Source of the DNA: Pteria penguin
Taxonomy: Eukaryota > Mollusca > Bivalvia > Pterioida > Pteriidae
Assembly: GCA_035048485.1 (NCBI GenBank)
Contig: CM068581.1
Span: forward strand, 62,101,393-62,165,392
Direction of reading: 5' to 3'
Length of the DNA: 64,000 nucleotides
In this document: positions 34,730 through 47,400 of the stretch, in pieces
Layout: every line of letters starts with the position of its first letter
How positions within the stretch are numbered: the stretch's first letter is position 1
The notes under the pieces: generated by a model
Told to the model about the DNA's origin: nothing
Database searches by the model: none
What the model saw: the letters and a program-made list of their open reading frames with translations, nothing else
Made by a program: the position numbers and the translations under genes

Positions 34730-36240
34730 CTAAGAGAGATAGTGTAACGATGTATGATATGTCGTGAAGGCCATGATACAATACCCAATACAGAGAGACG
34801 GAGGTAACAAAGTACGATATATGGCGATGGCCATGATGCGATTCCCAATACGGAGAGAAGGAGCGTAACGATGTACGATTTATGGCGATGGCCATGATGC
34901 GATCCCCAATACCGAGAGAGAAGGAGTGTAACGATGTACGATATATGGCGATGGCCATGATGCAATCCCCAATACGGAGAGAAGGAGTGTAACGATGTAC
35001 GATATATGGCGATGACCATGATGCGACCCCCAATACGGAGAGAAGGAGTGTGACGATGTACGATATATGGCGATGGCCATGATGCGATCCCCAATACGGA
35101 GAGAAGGAGTGTAACGATGTACGATATATGGCGATGACCATGATGCGATCCACAATACGGAGAGAAGGAGTGTAACGATGTACGACATATGACGATGGCC
35201 ATGATGCGATCCCCAATACGGAGAGAAGGAGTGTAACGATGTACGCGATATGGCGATGACCATGATGCGATCCCCAATACGGAGAGAAGAAGTGTAACGA
35301 TGTACGATATATGACGATGGCCATGATGCGATCCCCAATACGGAGAGAAGGAGTGTAACGATGTACGATATATGGCGATGACTATGATGCGATCCACAAT
35401 ACGGAGCGAAGGAGTGTAACGATGTACGACATATGACGATGGCCATGATGCGATCCCCAATACGGAGAGAAGGAGTGTGACGATGTACGATATATGGCGA
35501 TGGCCATGATGCGATCCCCAATACGGAGAGAAGGAGTGTAACGATGTACGACATATGACGATGGCCATGATGCGATCCCCAATACGGAGAGAAGGAGTGT
35601 GACGATGTACGATATATGGCGATGGCCATGATGCGATCCCCAATACGGAGAGAAGGAGTGTAACGATGTACGATATATGGCGATGACCATGATGCGACCC
35701 CCAATACGGAGAGAAGGAGTGTAACGATGTACGATATATGGCGATTACCATTATGCGACCCCCAATACGGAGAGAAGGAGTGTAACGATGTACGATATAT
35801 GGTGATGACCATGATGCGATCCCCAATACGGAGAGGAGTGTAAAAATGTACGCGATATGGCGATGACCATGATGCAATTCCCAATACGGAGAGAAGGAGT
35901 GTAACGATGTACGATATATGGCGATTACCATGATGCGATCCCCAATACGGAGAGAAGGAGTGTATCGATGTACAATGTATGGCGATGACCATGATGCGGT
36001 CCACAATGCCGGATGAAGCAGTTTAACGATGTACTGTATATCGCGAAGGCCGTGATACGATATTCAACCCGGTATGGAGAGTAACGATGTACGATATAAG
36101 GCGATGGGCACGATGTGATTCTCAATACAGGATGAAAGGGTTTAAGGAAATATCGCGTAGACCATGATACAATACCCAATACGGGATGAAGGGGTGTAAC
36201 GATGTACGATATATCGCGATGGGCTTGATGCGATCCTCAA
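34730..36240. repeat. 61-bp satellite, ~24 copies, decayed at both edges
   Basis: The unit begins GTGTAACGATGTACGATATA, continues TGGCGATGGCCATGATGCGA and ends TCCCCAATACGGAGAGAAGGA. Central copies are 95% or more identical by eye; the outer ones (34730-34860 and 35990-36240) are diverged. No minus-frame stop occurs in the unit, so minus frames of up to 433 codons result. No promoter, splice or domain evidence supports translation. Confidence 0.95.
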
Positions 36241-36327
36241 TATTGAAATAATATGACAATCCCTTTCTTTATATAATAAAATCTATAACAATTTTATGAT
36301 GTAAATAAATGTTACATTTAAACTTAA

Positions 36328-36684
36328 GCTATTCTCGAAGTCGGCGTGACATCACACTTAGATTTAAATGAAGATAATCCCCGAAACATTCCGAGGATGA
36401 CCTGGGGGATAAATTCGGAGTTTTCCACAGACCGTAATGCAACTTTGCTGAATTATATTTTGAGCATAAGAGCGAATTGAGTCTTAAAACGTTTGAAATT
36501 CTTTGAGGAATTTCACGACGATTGACTCTCTTTCCTTTTTAGTATTTTATATGACCGCAGTTTGCAAAAATGAGATTTCAAAATACCGGATTCTTCGTAG
36601 AGACCTATGATAAATCTCGTGATTTATCCCCCAACAAATATGATGCAAATTAGGTCATGTGACCAGTCCGACTTCAAGAATAGC
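36328..36684. mobile_element. MITE with ~30-bp terminal inverted repeats
   Basis: The left end GCTATTCTCGAAGTCGG matches the complement of the right end CCGACTTCAAGAATAGC. Inner matching blocks (GGGGGATAAAT on the left, ATTTATCCCCC on the right) extend the pairing. Length is 357 bp with no coding frame. It lies just right of the 61-bp satellite array. Confidence 0.7.
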
Positions 36685-37134
36685 ATATGTAACAGATGAC
36701 CAAAATGCTTCTTAAAACTTTTAGAGAGTTTATTTGTAATTCATTTAAGTTCTGTACAAATTTTCCCTCTCAAAAACTATTTTTGATACTTCATGAAACA
36801 GAGACACTGAATCATAAACCTGACTAGAAAGTGAATCACGATACGTAAGTATCATTGCTTAGGTATCATGTATCACATGGTATCACTGGAAAATGTATCA
36901 TTACTCTCCCAGTGCATGTTGTATGTTGTTTTGATTGGGATTTATGAAGTACTCGTACCCAAATCTTCCTTGTACACGTCACTGGCCACTGGTCAATATT
37001 TCACATTATGAACTTTAAGAACATTCGAGCCAATACCAATTCTATGCGACTGTTGGTTTCGATGATTTGCCATTACCAACAAACGGATAATTATTGTACA
37101 GAACGTCTAGACGTATATGGAACAGTAATGGTGA

Positions 37135-37645
37135 CCATCCGATATTCCGAAGTCCCGACAGTCCGAAGACCTAACAGTTCGAAAGCCCGACAGTCTCAAG
37201 AACCAGTAGTCCGAAGGCCCGATAGTCCGAAAGTCCGCATAATCAGAGGGTCCGATAGACCGGTAGTTATAAAGCAGGATAGTCGGAAGGTCCGTTATTT
37301 CGAAGGCCCAATAGTTCAAAGGTCCTATAGTCCGAAGACCCGATTGTTCGAAGGAGACCTACGAGTAATTTTCTTTTTGACTAGTCCTGTGTGGTTATTC
37401 TAATGAATTACACTTGTATTACCATTATTATTACATGACTCTCGGGCCTTCGGACTATAGGATTTTCCATTTACTGGATCTTCGGACTGTTGGGTCTTCG
37501 ACCTATCGGGCCTTCAAATCTTCGTATTATCAGGCTTACGGATTATAGGACCCTCGGAGTATTAGGTATTTGGACTATCGGATCTTCGCACTGTTGTGCC
37601 TTCGCACTATTGAACTGCAGGAGTTTTGAACAATCGGATTTTTGG
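37135..37645. repeat. Head-to-head minisatellite with ~15-16-bp units
   Basis: From 37135 to 37350 units of the type AGTCCGAAGGCCCGAT run in one orientation; from 37440 to 37645 the complement (GGGCCTTCGGACTAT) runs. The two arms are separated by about 90 bp of unrelated sequence. Units vary at several positions. Confidence 0.9.
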
Positions 37646-37754
37646 CCCATAGGGCCACAGTAATAACTGGGGAAATTCACAAATGACCAATTTCCTCATC
37701 TGATTTGAAGCGATGATGTTACTTTCGTGTAGATTTGCGAGTATGATTCCATGA

Positions 37755-37925
37755 GAAAATATTGTCCTTACTGCTTGATTCCACTACAAAACATTGTCCC
37801 CACTCCTTGATTCCACTACTAAAACATTGTCCCCACTCCTTGATTCCACTACTAAAACATTATCTTCCCTCCTTGGTTCCACTTCTGAAACATTGTCCTC
37901 CCTCCTTGATTCTACTACTAAAATA
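37755..37925. repeat. 33-bp tandem repeat, five copies
   Basis: The unit is TTGATTCCACTACTAAAACA followed by TTGTCCCCACTCC. The first copy is shorter and the last decays into unique sequence. Confidence 0.92.
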
Positions 37926-40900
37926 TAACAAGTATTTTGCTTCTCGCGAAAAATTATAAAGCGAATATATATTTCGAAGTGAGATACACGCAAAAATAAA
38001 GTTCTGCGAAAAAGAAGTTCCTTTTCTAATTACAAAATACAATTGTAATTTCGCAATGCTGCCTATAGCATCACAATAATATCATATTAAGCATATTTGG
38101 TCAGGCCACTGGTTAGACAAATCATACAACAGGGGTTTCAATAGAGTGGTTTGTCCATCCTTGAGAAACACTTTCATTGTGAATATCAAGGTAAGATATG
38201 CCGTAAAGATGACTGCTCCTTAACTGACCATACATGTATCTCAACTGACCTTACAAATAAAAAAGTAACTTGAATAACAGTGATTTCATCACTACTATAT
38301 CATCTCTTTCCCCTTCTGTGGACTATCTAAATTCTGAACGTGCACTTAGTTTAGCGAAGTTAATATTTTAGCGGTATTGGCTTTGATCCAATTCATGATT
38401 ACTCTACTTCTAAGTACATTTACTCTAACGAATATTCAACGAAACCTCAACACAAATAGCAGGTGCGCTAAATTATGATTGCGATTATAATTAGCTGACC
38501 CCTTTTTAGCCGTTTTGCGCTAAAATATGGTTGCGCTAATATATGTACCCGTACAATAAGGGGAACAACTGACCTTAAGCAAATGTCTTGTACCGGGAAC
38601 GGTCTGAATATATCTAAGATTATAAGTTCATAATTGATTTTGTATAAATGAAAATTATTCTTTCCTTATATTTCACCGAGACAATAGTGAAGTGGAGCCC
38701 ACGAGAAGGTAAAAGTACATAATGAAGCGTTATGGTTTATCGGTCAAAATCTAGGTAGTTCCTGAAACTCTTAAATCGTATCATGTTCTTCTATGCAATT
38801 TCCCTATCGCTCCCATTAGAATCCAATGATTTATACATGTAACAACTGTATGCTTTTGCGACCCGGCTTTCAAAGTCAATTTCCCTTTTCAATGCTATTA
38901 ATTTTTTGTATCTTTTTACGGATTTCTGTATCAGTGAATATGAAGGCGAGCATAAATATGAGCTAATTGATAAATATTGACGAATATTTCAACAGAAAAT
39001 GAAATGCTTCCTTTCCGTGGTGCAATACACTTTCGTAATCAATGCTTGTTAATACAATTTATTGACGTGTGCTGACTGTTATACGCAGAAAATTACTGAT
39101 AAAAGTGAAATGATATAATTTTTGAAATTGCTTTTAGAAAAACGATTTTTATTTCAAGACCATTATCTCTTTTTATATTCATCGATAACGTGGAGTAAAA
39201 GGTCCCGCATTGAATCACGAGTCTGTGATTCTATTGTTAAAACCTAATGTTCTAGCAATGACAGCTTCTACCTGAATAGGTGATTGGAAATTTCACTAAT
39301 TACTCCAAACCGTATCGAATGATATCCATAACCATCTCTCATCCGTTTCCATCTTTTAGATAAATTTGCCACAAGAGGAAAGTGCGGGCACGGTATAAAA
39401 TACGGACAATCATACCGTTTTAGCATCTTTTGTCCAGGAATTGTCGCCAAATGAGTCGAGACATTGTATATAATACAGGTCGGTCTCAGGGAACAGTTTT
39501 AGAAATTGAGTAAATAAATGTAAAAACGTCAGCTTTTTGTTCTTGTATAATTAAATGGAAAATTCAGATTGTCGATCAGCTTTATATGTCTCCCTTTAGA
39601 TGTGTCTAATGATAACATAGAAATGTCTTCGTTTTGTCCATTCTTCCGAGATCCTGTGAGGAAAGGTGTCTTCATTACACTCTGTTTACATTGCGCCACA
39701 CTCGTCTATAGAAACCTTTCACAAATCTCTACAGAACGCATCCACTATATTAACACAGTTATAAAACAAACACATTAAAATATCCTGATCATTGGCAATG
39801 GATAGACATGAAAGCAAATGCAAATCACTTGGGTGTAACCATTTTTATTTTTCATCAAGACAACTTCAGAGAAATGACATTGTAAACGTCATCAATTTGA
39901 AACAATAAATTCAAAGGCAAAACAAACTACATGTATATTGTCTGTTCTCAAAGACTAATTGTAAACTTTGTACGGGCGAGTTCAGGAATTTGGGTAAAAT
40001 GAGAATTTGGAAGAAAGAGATTATTGCCATTTCCCGGAAAATCTTTGATCATTTTAAATATTTAACGATTTTTATAATGATCTAAGTAAAGTGAAAGGGG
40101 TCAACCAAATATATACCATTTTGAAGTAAATGACAGGGAAAAAATCGTAATGACGCAGACCAATGTACATAATATTAAAAGCTAGGATTGTCAAGGGTTA
40201 CAATTGAAAACACACAATAAATAAATAACACGTCGCTTCTTAAAAGAATAACATATACATATCATAACAATGATGTATACCCTTAATGGTACATGTATTA
40301 TGCAAAATTTGCTATGCAGAACGTTTTCACTTCACACTCAAATATGCATGTCTATCATGTTATATAAATTATGTAGAAGACGAATCCATAAAACAAAATA
40401 AAATACATGTAAGACTTATATGACTGGAGATTGACTTATCTCCTTGTAAATATTTAAAACACTGGATATGATCTGTGTTTAAATCAATAAAGTGCTAACA
40501 ACAAATAAGATGATAGAGACGAAATTTACCGTCAGAATTTAATTTCATGGATTCGTCTATGGCTTACATTATGAATAGTGTTAGATTTGCTGCCTAAAAG
40601 TTTAGAGAAATACTTCGGTTATTCTTAAAAATATATTATAACTAATGAAAATTTTTTAACAGTCGTGGTAAAATCTTTTAAATTCATCATTGCCAGATAC
40701 AAAAATGTATCATTCTTCATTATATCTCAGTAATCAAAACGTAAAAATTAGGATGGAGCGTAAAATGTTAGTAAACATTGTTCACACTTCCTAAACTACA
40801 TAAGGATACAAGAGTATTTATGGCAAGACTTCATGTGAATGCCTTTGACTTGACAGACACACAATTTGACTCCATACAAAAATCCCACAGTGGTACTATG

Positions 40901-41482
40901 ACGAGTCTTTGTATGATATTATATTTAACAAATGAAATAAATATATACAAATTTCCAACCATGTTTACATATGCATTCAAATAAAAACAAACATAAATTC
41001 TCTCAGCGTTGTTCTGTACAAAATAATAATAAATAACAAAATAAACAAGGTACTAACACATTATATAAATTGTCATGATTGCCTCAGCAAGAATCAGTTT
41101 GATTATAAATGCTCAAAAAAAATTTTATTATGGCTGGTTGACATGAGTCACAAAACTAAATGCACATTTATGATTGGTTATCCGCAAAAAAATATATTAG
41201 ATAAAGTAAAGAATGCTGACTTATTTCAATAAACGCAAGACCTTCGGATTGGCACCCACAGTGTGTTCTTTCATGATATATGTTCTAGTATAAATTAAAT
41301 GCAAGCACGACATTTTCATTGGTTATTCTTCATGAATTTGTTCCATCCGATTGGTCTACAACTAGGGTGACAATTACATAAATTGTAAATGTACAAGTTC
41401 GAAATAAGTGGTCCCAAAAAGGAGTGTAAACTGTGGTCGCATTGGAGAGTTCATAATGCATTACATTCATATTGTTTCATCA
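37926..41482. other. Intergenic and prdm1 3' UTR
   Basis: Largely unique AT-rich sequence without supported genes. The prdm1 3' UTR extends left from 41482; AATAAA on minus near 41124 is a candidate polyadenylation signal. Many ATTTA words on minus could confer mRNA instability, which is inference. Confidence 0.4.
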
Positions 41483-44400
41483 TCAAGCAGAAATAGGTTC
41501 TGAAGACTGGACGGACGGCGGAGAAGGGAGTTTAGGAGGTGACATCGTGTACTCTAATGGTTTACTATAACTATCAATATTTTCGGGATCGGAATCAACA
41601 GGAGACAAACGTTCTTTCAGATCATCTTCGTCACTTCCGTTAACACTACTACTACAGCTGTTAAGACGTAAATGATTCATGCCACTCCCTTCTTCATCCA
41701 TGTTCATATTGTGTCCATACCGACTTAAATTGTTCAAACCGTTGTCATAGCGGTCTATGTTATTGTTGTTGTTATATTGTTCCATGTTACTCTGATCAGA
41801 CAAGTCGTTCATGTCTTCCAGTTCTTGTTCATACTTATCGAACTTCTCCCTGTCCAGTGATTCACTGTAACCATCTTGTCTATCCTGAGCTATGACATCT
41901 TGATGAGTGTTCTCTAGTAAAGCATTGAAATCTACATTGAGTCCAGCCGGTATACAGTTTCCGGTTTTCCAGTGTGTTTTAAGTCCACTAGCACTTATAT
42001 ACTTTCTGTTACACTGAGGGCACTCGTAAGGACGTTCGTTAGTATGTAGTCGTTTGTGTAACTTTAGATGAACAAACTGAGTAAATTTGGCGGGACATAG
42101 TTTACAATGGAACGGTTTCTCACCAGAGTGTAGTCGCATGTGTGTTTTTAGATTGGACGTTGACGAAAAACGTTTTCCACATACCGAACACTCGTGTGGT
42201 TTCTCCCCAGTATGAACTAGATGATGTTTCTGAAAAAGAAATTGGAGTCACGCTTTACACAACTATCTATAATTTTTTTATTTTATTTTTTTTTTTTGGG
42301 GGGGGGGGGTGTTAAAATCTTTTTTAATTCCTCATTTTCAAAACTTTTGCCTTCTTTCAATATATGGAAGTATAAAACAATACTCTTAGCTGCTTTAAAG
42401 CAACACGAGGCGGTGTTAACAACATTAAGAAAGGAACTAAAAGCATTACTGATAACAGTTTTAAACGTGAACAGGCTAAATATTTGTATTATTCTTATAT
42501 ATAAACATTACCAAAAATCTTTGTTGGGTAATAGATCTAAGTTTACTTTATATAATTCTCTAGAAAGCTTTTAATTACCTGCAAATGAGCTAACTGAGTG
42601 AAACCCTTTCCACAGGTTTGGCAGACGAATGGTCTCTCTCCAGTGTGTGTCCTGAGATGTACCTTAAGATTGGATAGCTGTCCGAATGTCTTATAACATA
42701 CATTGCATTCGTAGTGCATCTTCCCGTCTCGTTTCCGTAGTGGGTATGGTAACGACCTATGACCCCGTGCTTGCGTGGACTCTATCAATCTCGGTTTACC
42801 GGTACTGAGGTTCAGAACTTGTTCGGGCTGGGGCATCATGGGACGAGGAGGGAACGACGGTGATATCTGCTGTTGATTGTTCATCTGAGGAAACTGTGGG
42901 GGAAACATCTGCCACATTCCGGGATACGGACTAAACGGATACATAGCAGGCATGGGATACATTGGTGTAGGGGTAGGGAAGTACATAGGGTGGCCGGAAT
43001 TCGGCATCTTGCCCATGTTTCCTGGCATGAATTTCCCGTCATCTACTCTGGGCATGAATGGATTCATTGGAGTATTTTTATCCATCATTGGATTCGGAGC
43101 CATAAAGCGATACATAAAAGGATTAAATGGATTGAATTGTTCAGGCATTGATGGTCTCTCTTTGAAGTCTTTGATTTTAGTTTCTTCTGCTTTCACGTGA
43201 TTGTCATGCGCTGTAGATATATGCGGTTTCCAGTCTATAACAGGCTTCATATCGCCCCTATCTTCTTTATGTTCATGCTTCATTTCTTCGCTACTTTCTT
43301 TCATCTTCTTTTGGTATAAGCTTTCTAAGAAATTGCTGCTTTTCTTCGGAGTGCTATGAGCCATTATTTTATTTGGACTATGAGGGAAAATAGAGGGAGG
43401 ACTATTCCTCAGTGGCTGAAATGGCGAGTATCTGCTGCTCTCTTTTGAGAAATCATGCTGGGGACTTTTTGTCGGTGACGGTATGATGTCGCTGTGATCA
43501 GACCTATCTATGTCGTCATGGCTACGACCTTGATCATCGCTTGTTGGACTTCCATCGCGCTTATGAAGGCTATAGTCTATAGCGTAGCTATCCTCTCTTC
43601 CACTATCGCTGCTGTCGTGCTTTTCATCTTTAATGGCGGACTTCTCATTCCTCAGTTTCGGACTTGGCAGTTCCGGTCTAAACGCGTTCGGACATAAACT
43701 GGGCAGGAATGGTTTGGGCATGGGAATATGCCGCTCCAGCATTTGCCGTCCTATAAAAAATACACACAAAGTAAAAATCATGCAGGATGTTAATCAATTT
43801 GTAACCATAAATCAAAGAGTTTTGTAAAAAATAGTTTGTGGTCTTTCCCTACAGAAATATCCAATGATAAGTGGTAAGGAGGATGAAGAGATGTTTAGTG
43901 GAGGACGCCCTACCGCCATCATATTATCAGCATTGCGATCGGATGATTATCATGTGATACATATTTATTACAAAGTTTATCAATGAAAGATATCTCAATC
44001 CGGCTATAATGGTGAATGAAGATATCAACGGAGTGTCAATGTTTGTTGAAATTAGTACAGAGATATAAAAAAGGGAAAGACGGGGAGTTAACGGACGGAG
44101 AAACATGATTTATTTGATAATTCGGATGAATTATCTACGTGCTGCTATAAACTAAGTTGTTTTTCCAGTTTTATTTAAATTTTACATCTTATCAACTGTC
44201 ATTGTTTTGTGCGTAGTGATTTCTGTATCAAACACTTTACGAGTCAAGTTTACGTGAGTGCATTCACAGAAAGGCGTGACGTCATACTGTTCTTAATAAG
44301 AGTATATTCGTATGACTATGATCACAGGAACCCCTCACCACCCCCGCCTTCCTACTGCTTTACTTATTTCGGTAGACGTATTGTATATTTTTTTGTCATG

Positions 44401-47400
44401 TATTCTAATAAAGATACAAATTTTCATTGCAGTTTTTAACATCCTTAGCACAGAAATATCATATTTCTTTATTAATAAAGCTTCATTTATAACATCAAAG
44501 TTATCAATTAGTCATGATTTTTTCGAGTACATGCTTCACCTGAAAGCTGAATGTTTTGAGAGTTCTCTTTTAAGATCTTTCCACATTGGCAGTCGATATT
44601 CTCCAGTTTTCATATCATTTCTATGACACCAGATTTCCTTTAGAAGCACTCTATACACATAGTTATTTTTACGCTTTCATTTTCTAGTGATCTTTTGTCA
44701 ACACTGCATGAAGTTGAGTTTATTCAAATCCTTTGTTTAGAGGAAGACTCGAGAGTGACACGAGAAAATCAAGCCTATCAAATTTGGATGAAATTATCAT
44801 CGTCTCTACTACAACATCTGTGAAAACCCCGGATCATGAAATCATTGCTGTTTAACAAAAGCTTCCGCTTTAATTCCATGTAAAGAGTTCTATTCAAAGT
44901 AGTTGTTTTATGAAATGTATTTTCCTTTTTAGATTAGAACAGCAATTGGTACTTTTTGAATACAGAAAATATGAAGTCCAGCAGGTTAAAACTCTAGTGT
45001 AGTTGAAAGCAAATGAAAAGTAGGGGCACATTTAAGGAATAATCCTACAAGCAAGCAAAGCAATCCTCCCCCCCCCCACCCATTAAACTAGCTAAAACAA
45101 TTATTTTAAAAACTCTAAAACCAAACAAACAACAAGAAAAAATAATAAAAGGAAGGAATAAAACGAAAACGAAAACAAATAAAGGTGGGGTGAATCCTAC
45201 GCCCAAGCATAAATACGATCATAACTGTTTAAAGATGCTTAATTCTTTTTCTATATTTAATTTATGTCAACATCGTCAAGTTTAAGAATGCATGGGAGAC
45301 TAGGCAAGCTGCAGAAACCTTCAGCACCGAGTGTCAGAGACAATTTGAAAGCGCGACAGCGCACGACCAAAAATTATAGGAGATAAAATTACACCACAGC
45401 TTAACTAAATGTCCGGTCTTGGTGTTTGATTTGACATGAAAAAGTAAATTAAATATTCTAATTCGAATGAAAGGGGATGGGTGTAATATTTCGGTTAACC
45501 ATCTGTGTATGATATGGCGGCATAAAAAGAACTATATTTTATAGTGGAATAATGAAGTTCTGTGTCTGTGTTCTTCTCGATACTCTGGCTTTGTGACAAG
45601 ACTTTTTAAGGTACAAATCCCTCTTCCATGTACTGCTTGATCCGCATGTTTTATTTCGTAAACTGTATATTTAATATGGTATATATTTCATATTTTTCAC
45701 AATAAATTGCCAGAACCCCCCCCCTTTCACTGATACTGATATTATGAAGTTCAGAGTGGCAGAAACGATGGTAAGTTAAGGTCTCGGATTGAAGGATATG
45801 GATTCGAATCTAGTGAGACCCTTTGGTCATAAAGGTTTACAAACGATGATCGAGTAACTTTTATTGTTTGAGTTTTCATTTTAGTTCTGATTTATTATTA
45901 TTGTGGGGCTTTTTCTCTTTAATACTTTACTTATTTGTAGCAGTCAGTATTTGGTAAAGGGGAAAGCTGAATGAAAAACATCTTCCACCATGGCATATGA
46001 TGAATGATGATTCAACATTTTTCAACAAGAATTATGTTGCTCTATATACACTATATCTTATCCATGCCTAACTATTAGAAGTAACATATGCATAAAAAGT
46101 TTTTGCGAAACATGTGCATACATGCTTTTGGAGGAATTATGAATAATTTCACAGAACTAGTAATGACAATTGAGAACTCCAGATTTGCAAAAGGTTAAAT
46201 GTTACAAGGATATTCAGTGGTGTATCCAGAATATTGCCATCAACCTGTATCACGGTACAAGACATCATTTTTGTGATTTTTTAAAAATTTGTTTTGTTTT
46301 GCTTTTGGGGTTTTTTTTTGAGGGGGGGGTGGATTCGAAAACATGATTATCTTTGACATCCAAGTTATCATGAGAACATAATCAAATGGAAGGGTGCAGA
46401 AAGTGTCATAACCATCTAGTCAGTGATAAATGAAGTGAATGTCTCCATTGAAAGTACGCTTTCCTGGCTACGACGAATTTTCAGCGTACGAAATGACTTT
46501 CAGTTCAATATAAAGAGATATTAAGTATCCAAATCGCTTTATTGTACGTCATTTAGCGGTGTACTTTTGCCAAGACTTTTCACACAAAGGTTCGAAGCAC
46601 ACTTTAACACGCAAAACCAATATCAAAAGTGTAAATGCCACTTTCAAATTTAACAAATTAGTTATATTTGACTTTTCTACAATAAACAAAATATATCAAG
46701 AGAAATTTAATTCATATCAAGCATTCAATATTTTAAATCAGTTTTAATATACTAAATTGCGTTCTGATAAACACTGAACTAAACGAATCCAGTATCACAC
46801 TGGAGTACGACCCATCTCGCTGGCAACAAGTCAAATGATTTATACCATGATAAAAAGTTTTAAAAATCACATGTAAAGTGCTTGATTGCACATCTTCGAT
46901 TCTTTTAAATTAATGTCGTTCATTGACCGTCTCCGATCTAAAAATTGATCATGAATTGAACAAATCTGATATATCATGATAACATTTCCCATTCATATCA
47001 TATAATACGGGCAATCCGGAGAATTTCCCCTCCCGTGTTGGTTCTCCTATTGTTTTTTACTTATCGATGCAGCCATCTTTGAAATGAAGACATTTTAAAC
47101 GTTCTTGTGTCTATTGTTTCAAAGAGACTAGCATTTATTCATTACGGTTAATTTACTGGGTACCAGTGCCAGAAGGAAGCAAACAAGAAAGCTAAATGTT
47201 GAAAGTCGCCTTTCACTCGCCTAGCTCAGCTGTATGTGTTCTCAATTTATATATTTTTATCGTCGATTTGTAATTATAACTACATTTTCATCGTGTCCCG
47301 GAGTCATTTTTAAGGACGTTCATGAAGTATAAAGTGAATCAAAGAACTTTTGTATTATATTAACTATAAAACTACGTCGAATGTCCGCAAATTAGAAAAC

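Noticed and set aside
34596..36006. Minus-strand open frames of 242-433 codons
   Set aside because: They are readings of the 61-bp satellite in rotating frames, without domain, splice or start evidence.
42873..43827. Plus-strand open frames opposite prdm1 exon 4
   Set aside because: They are antisense shadows of the coding exon.
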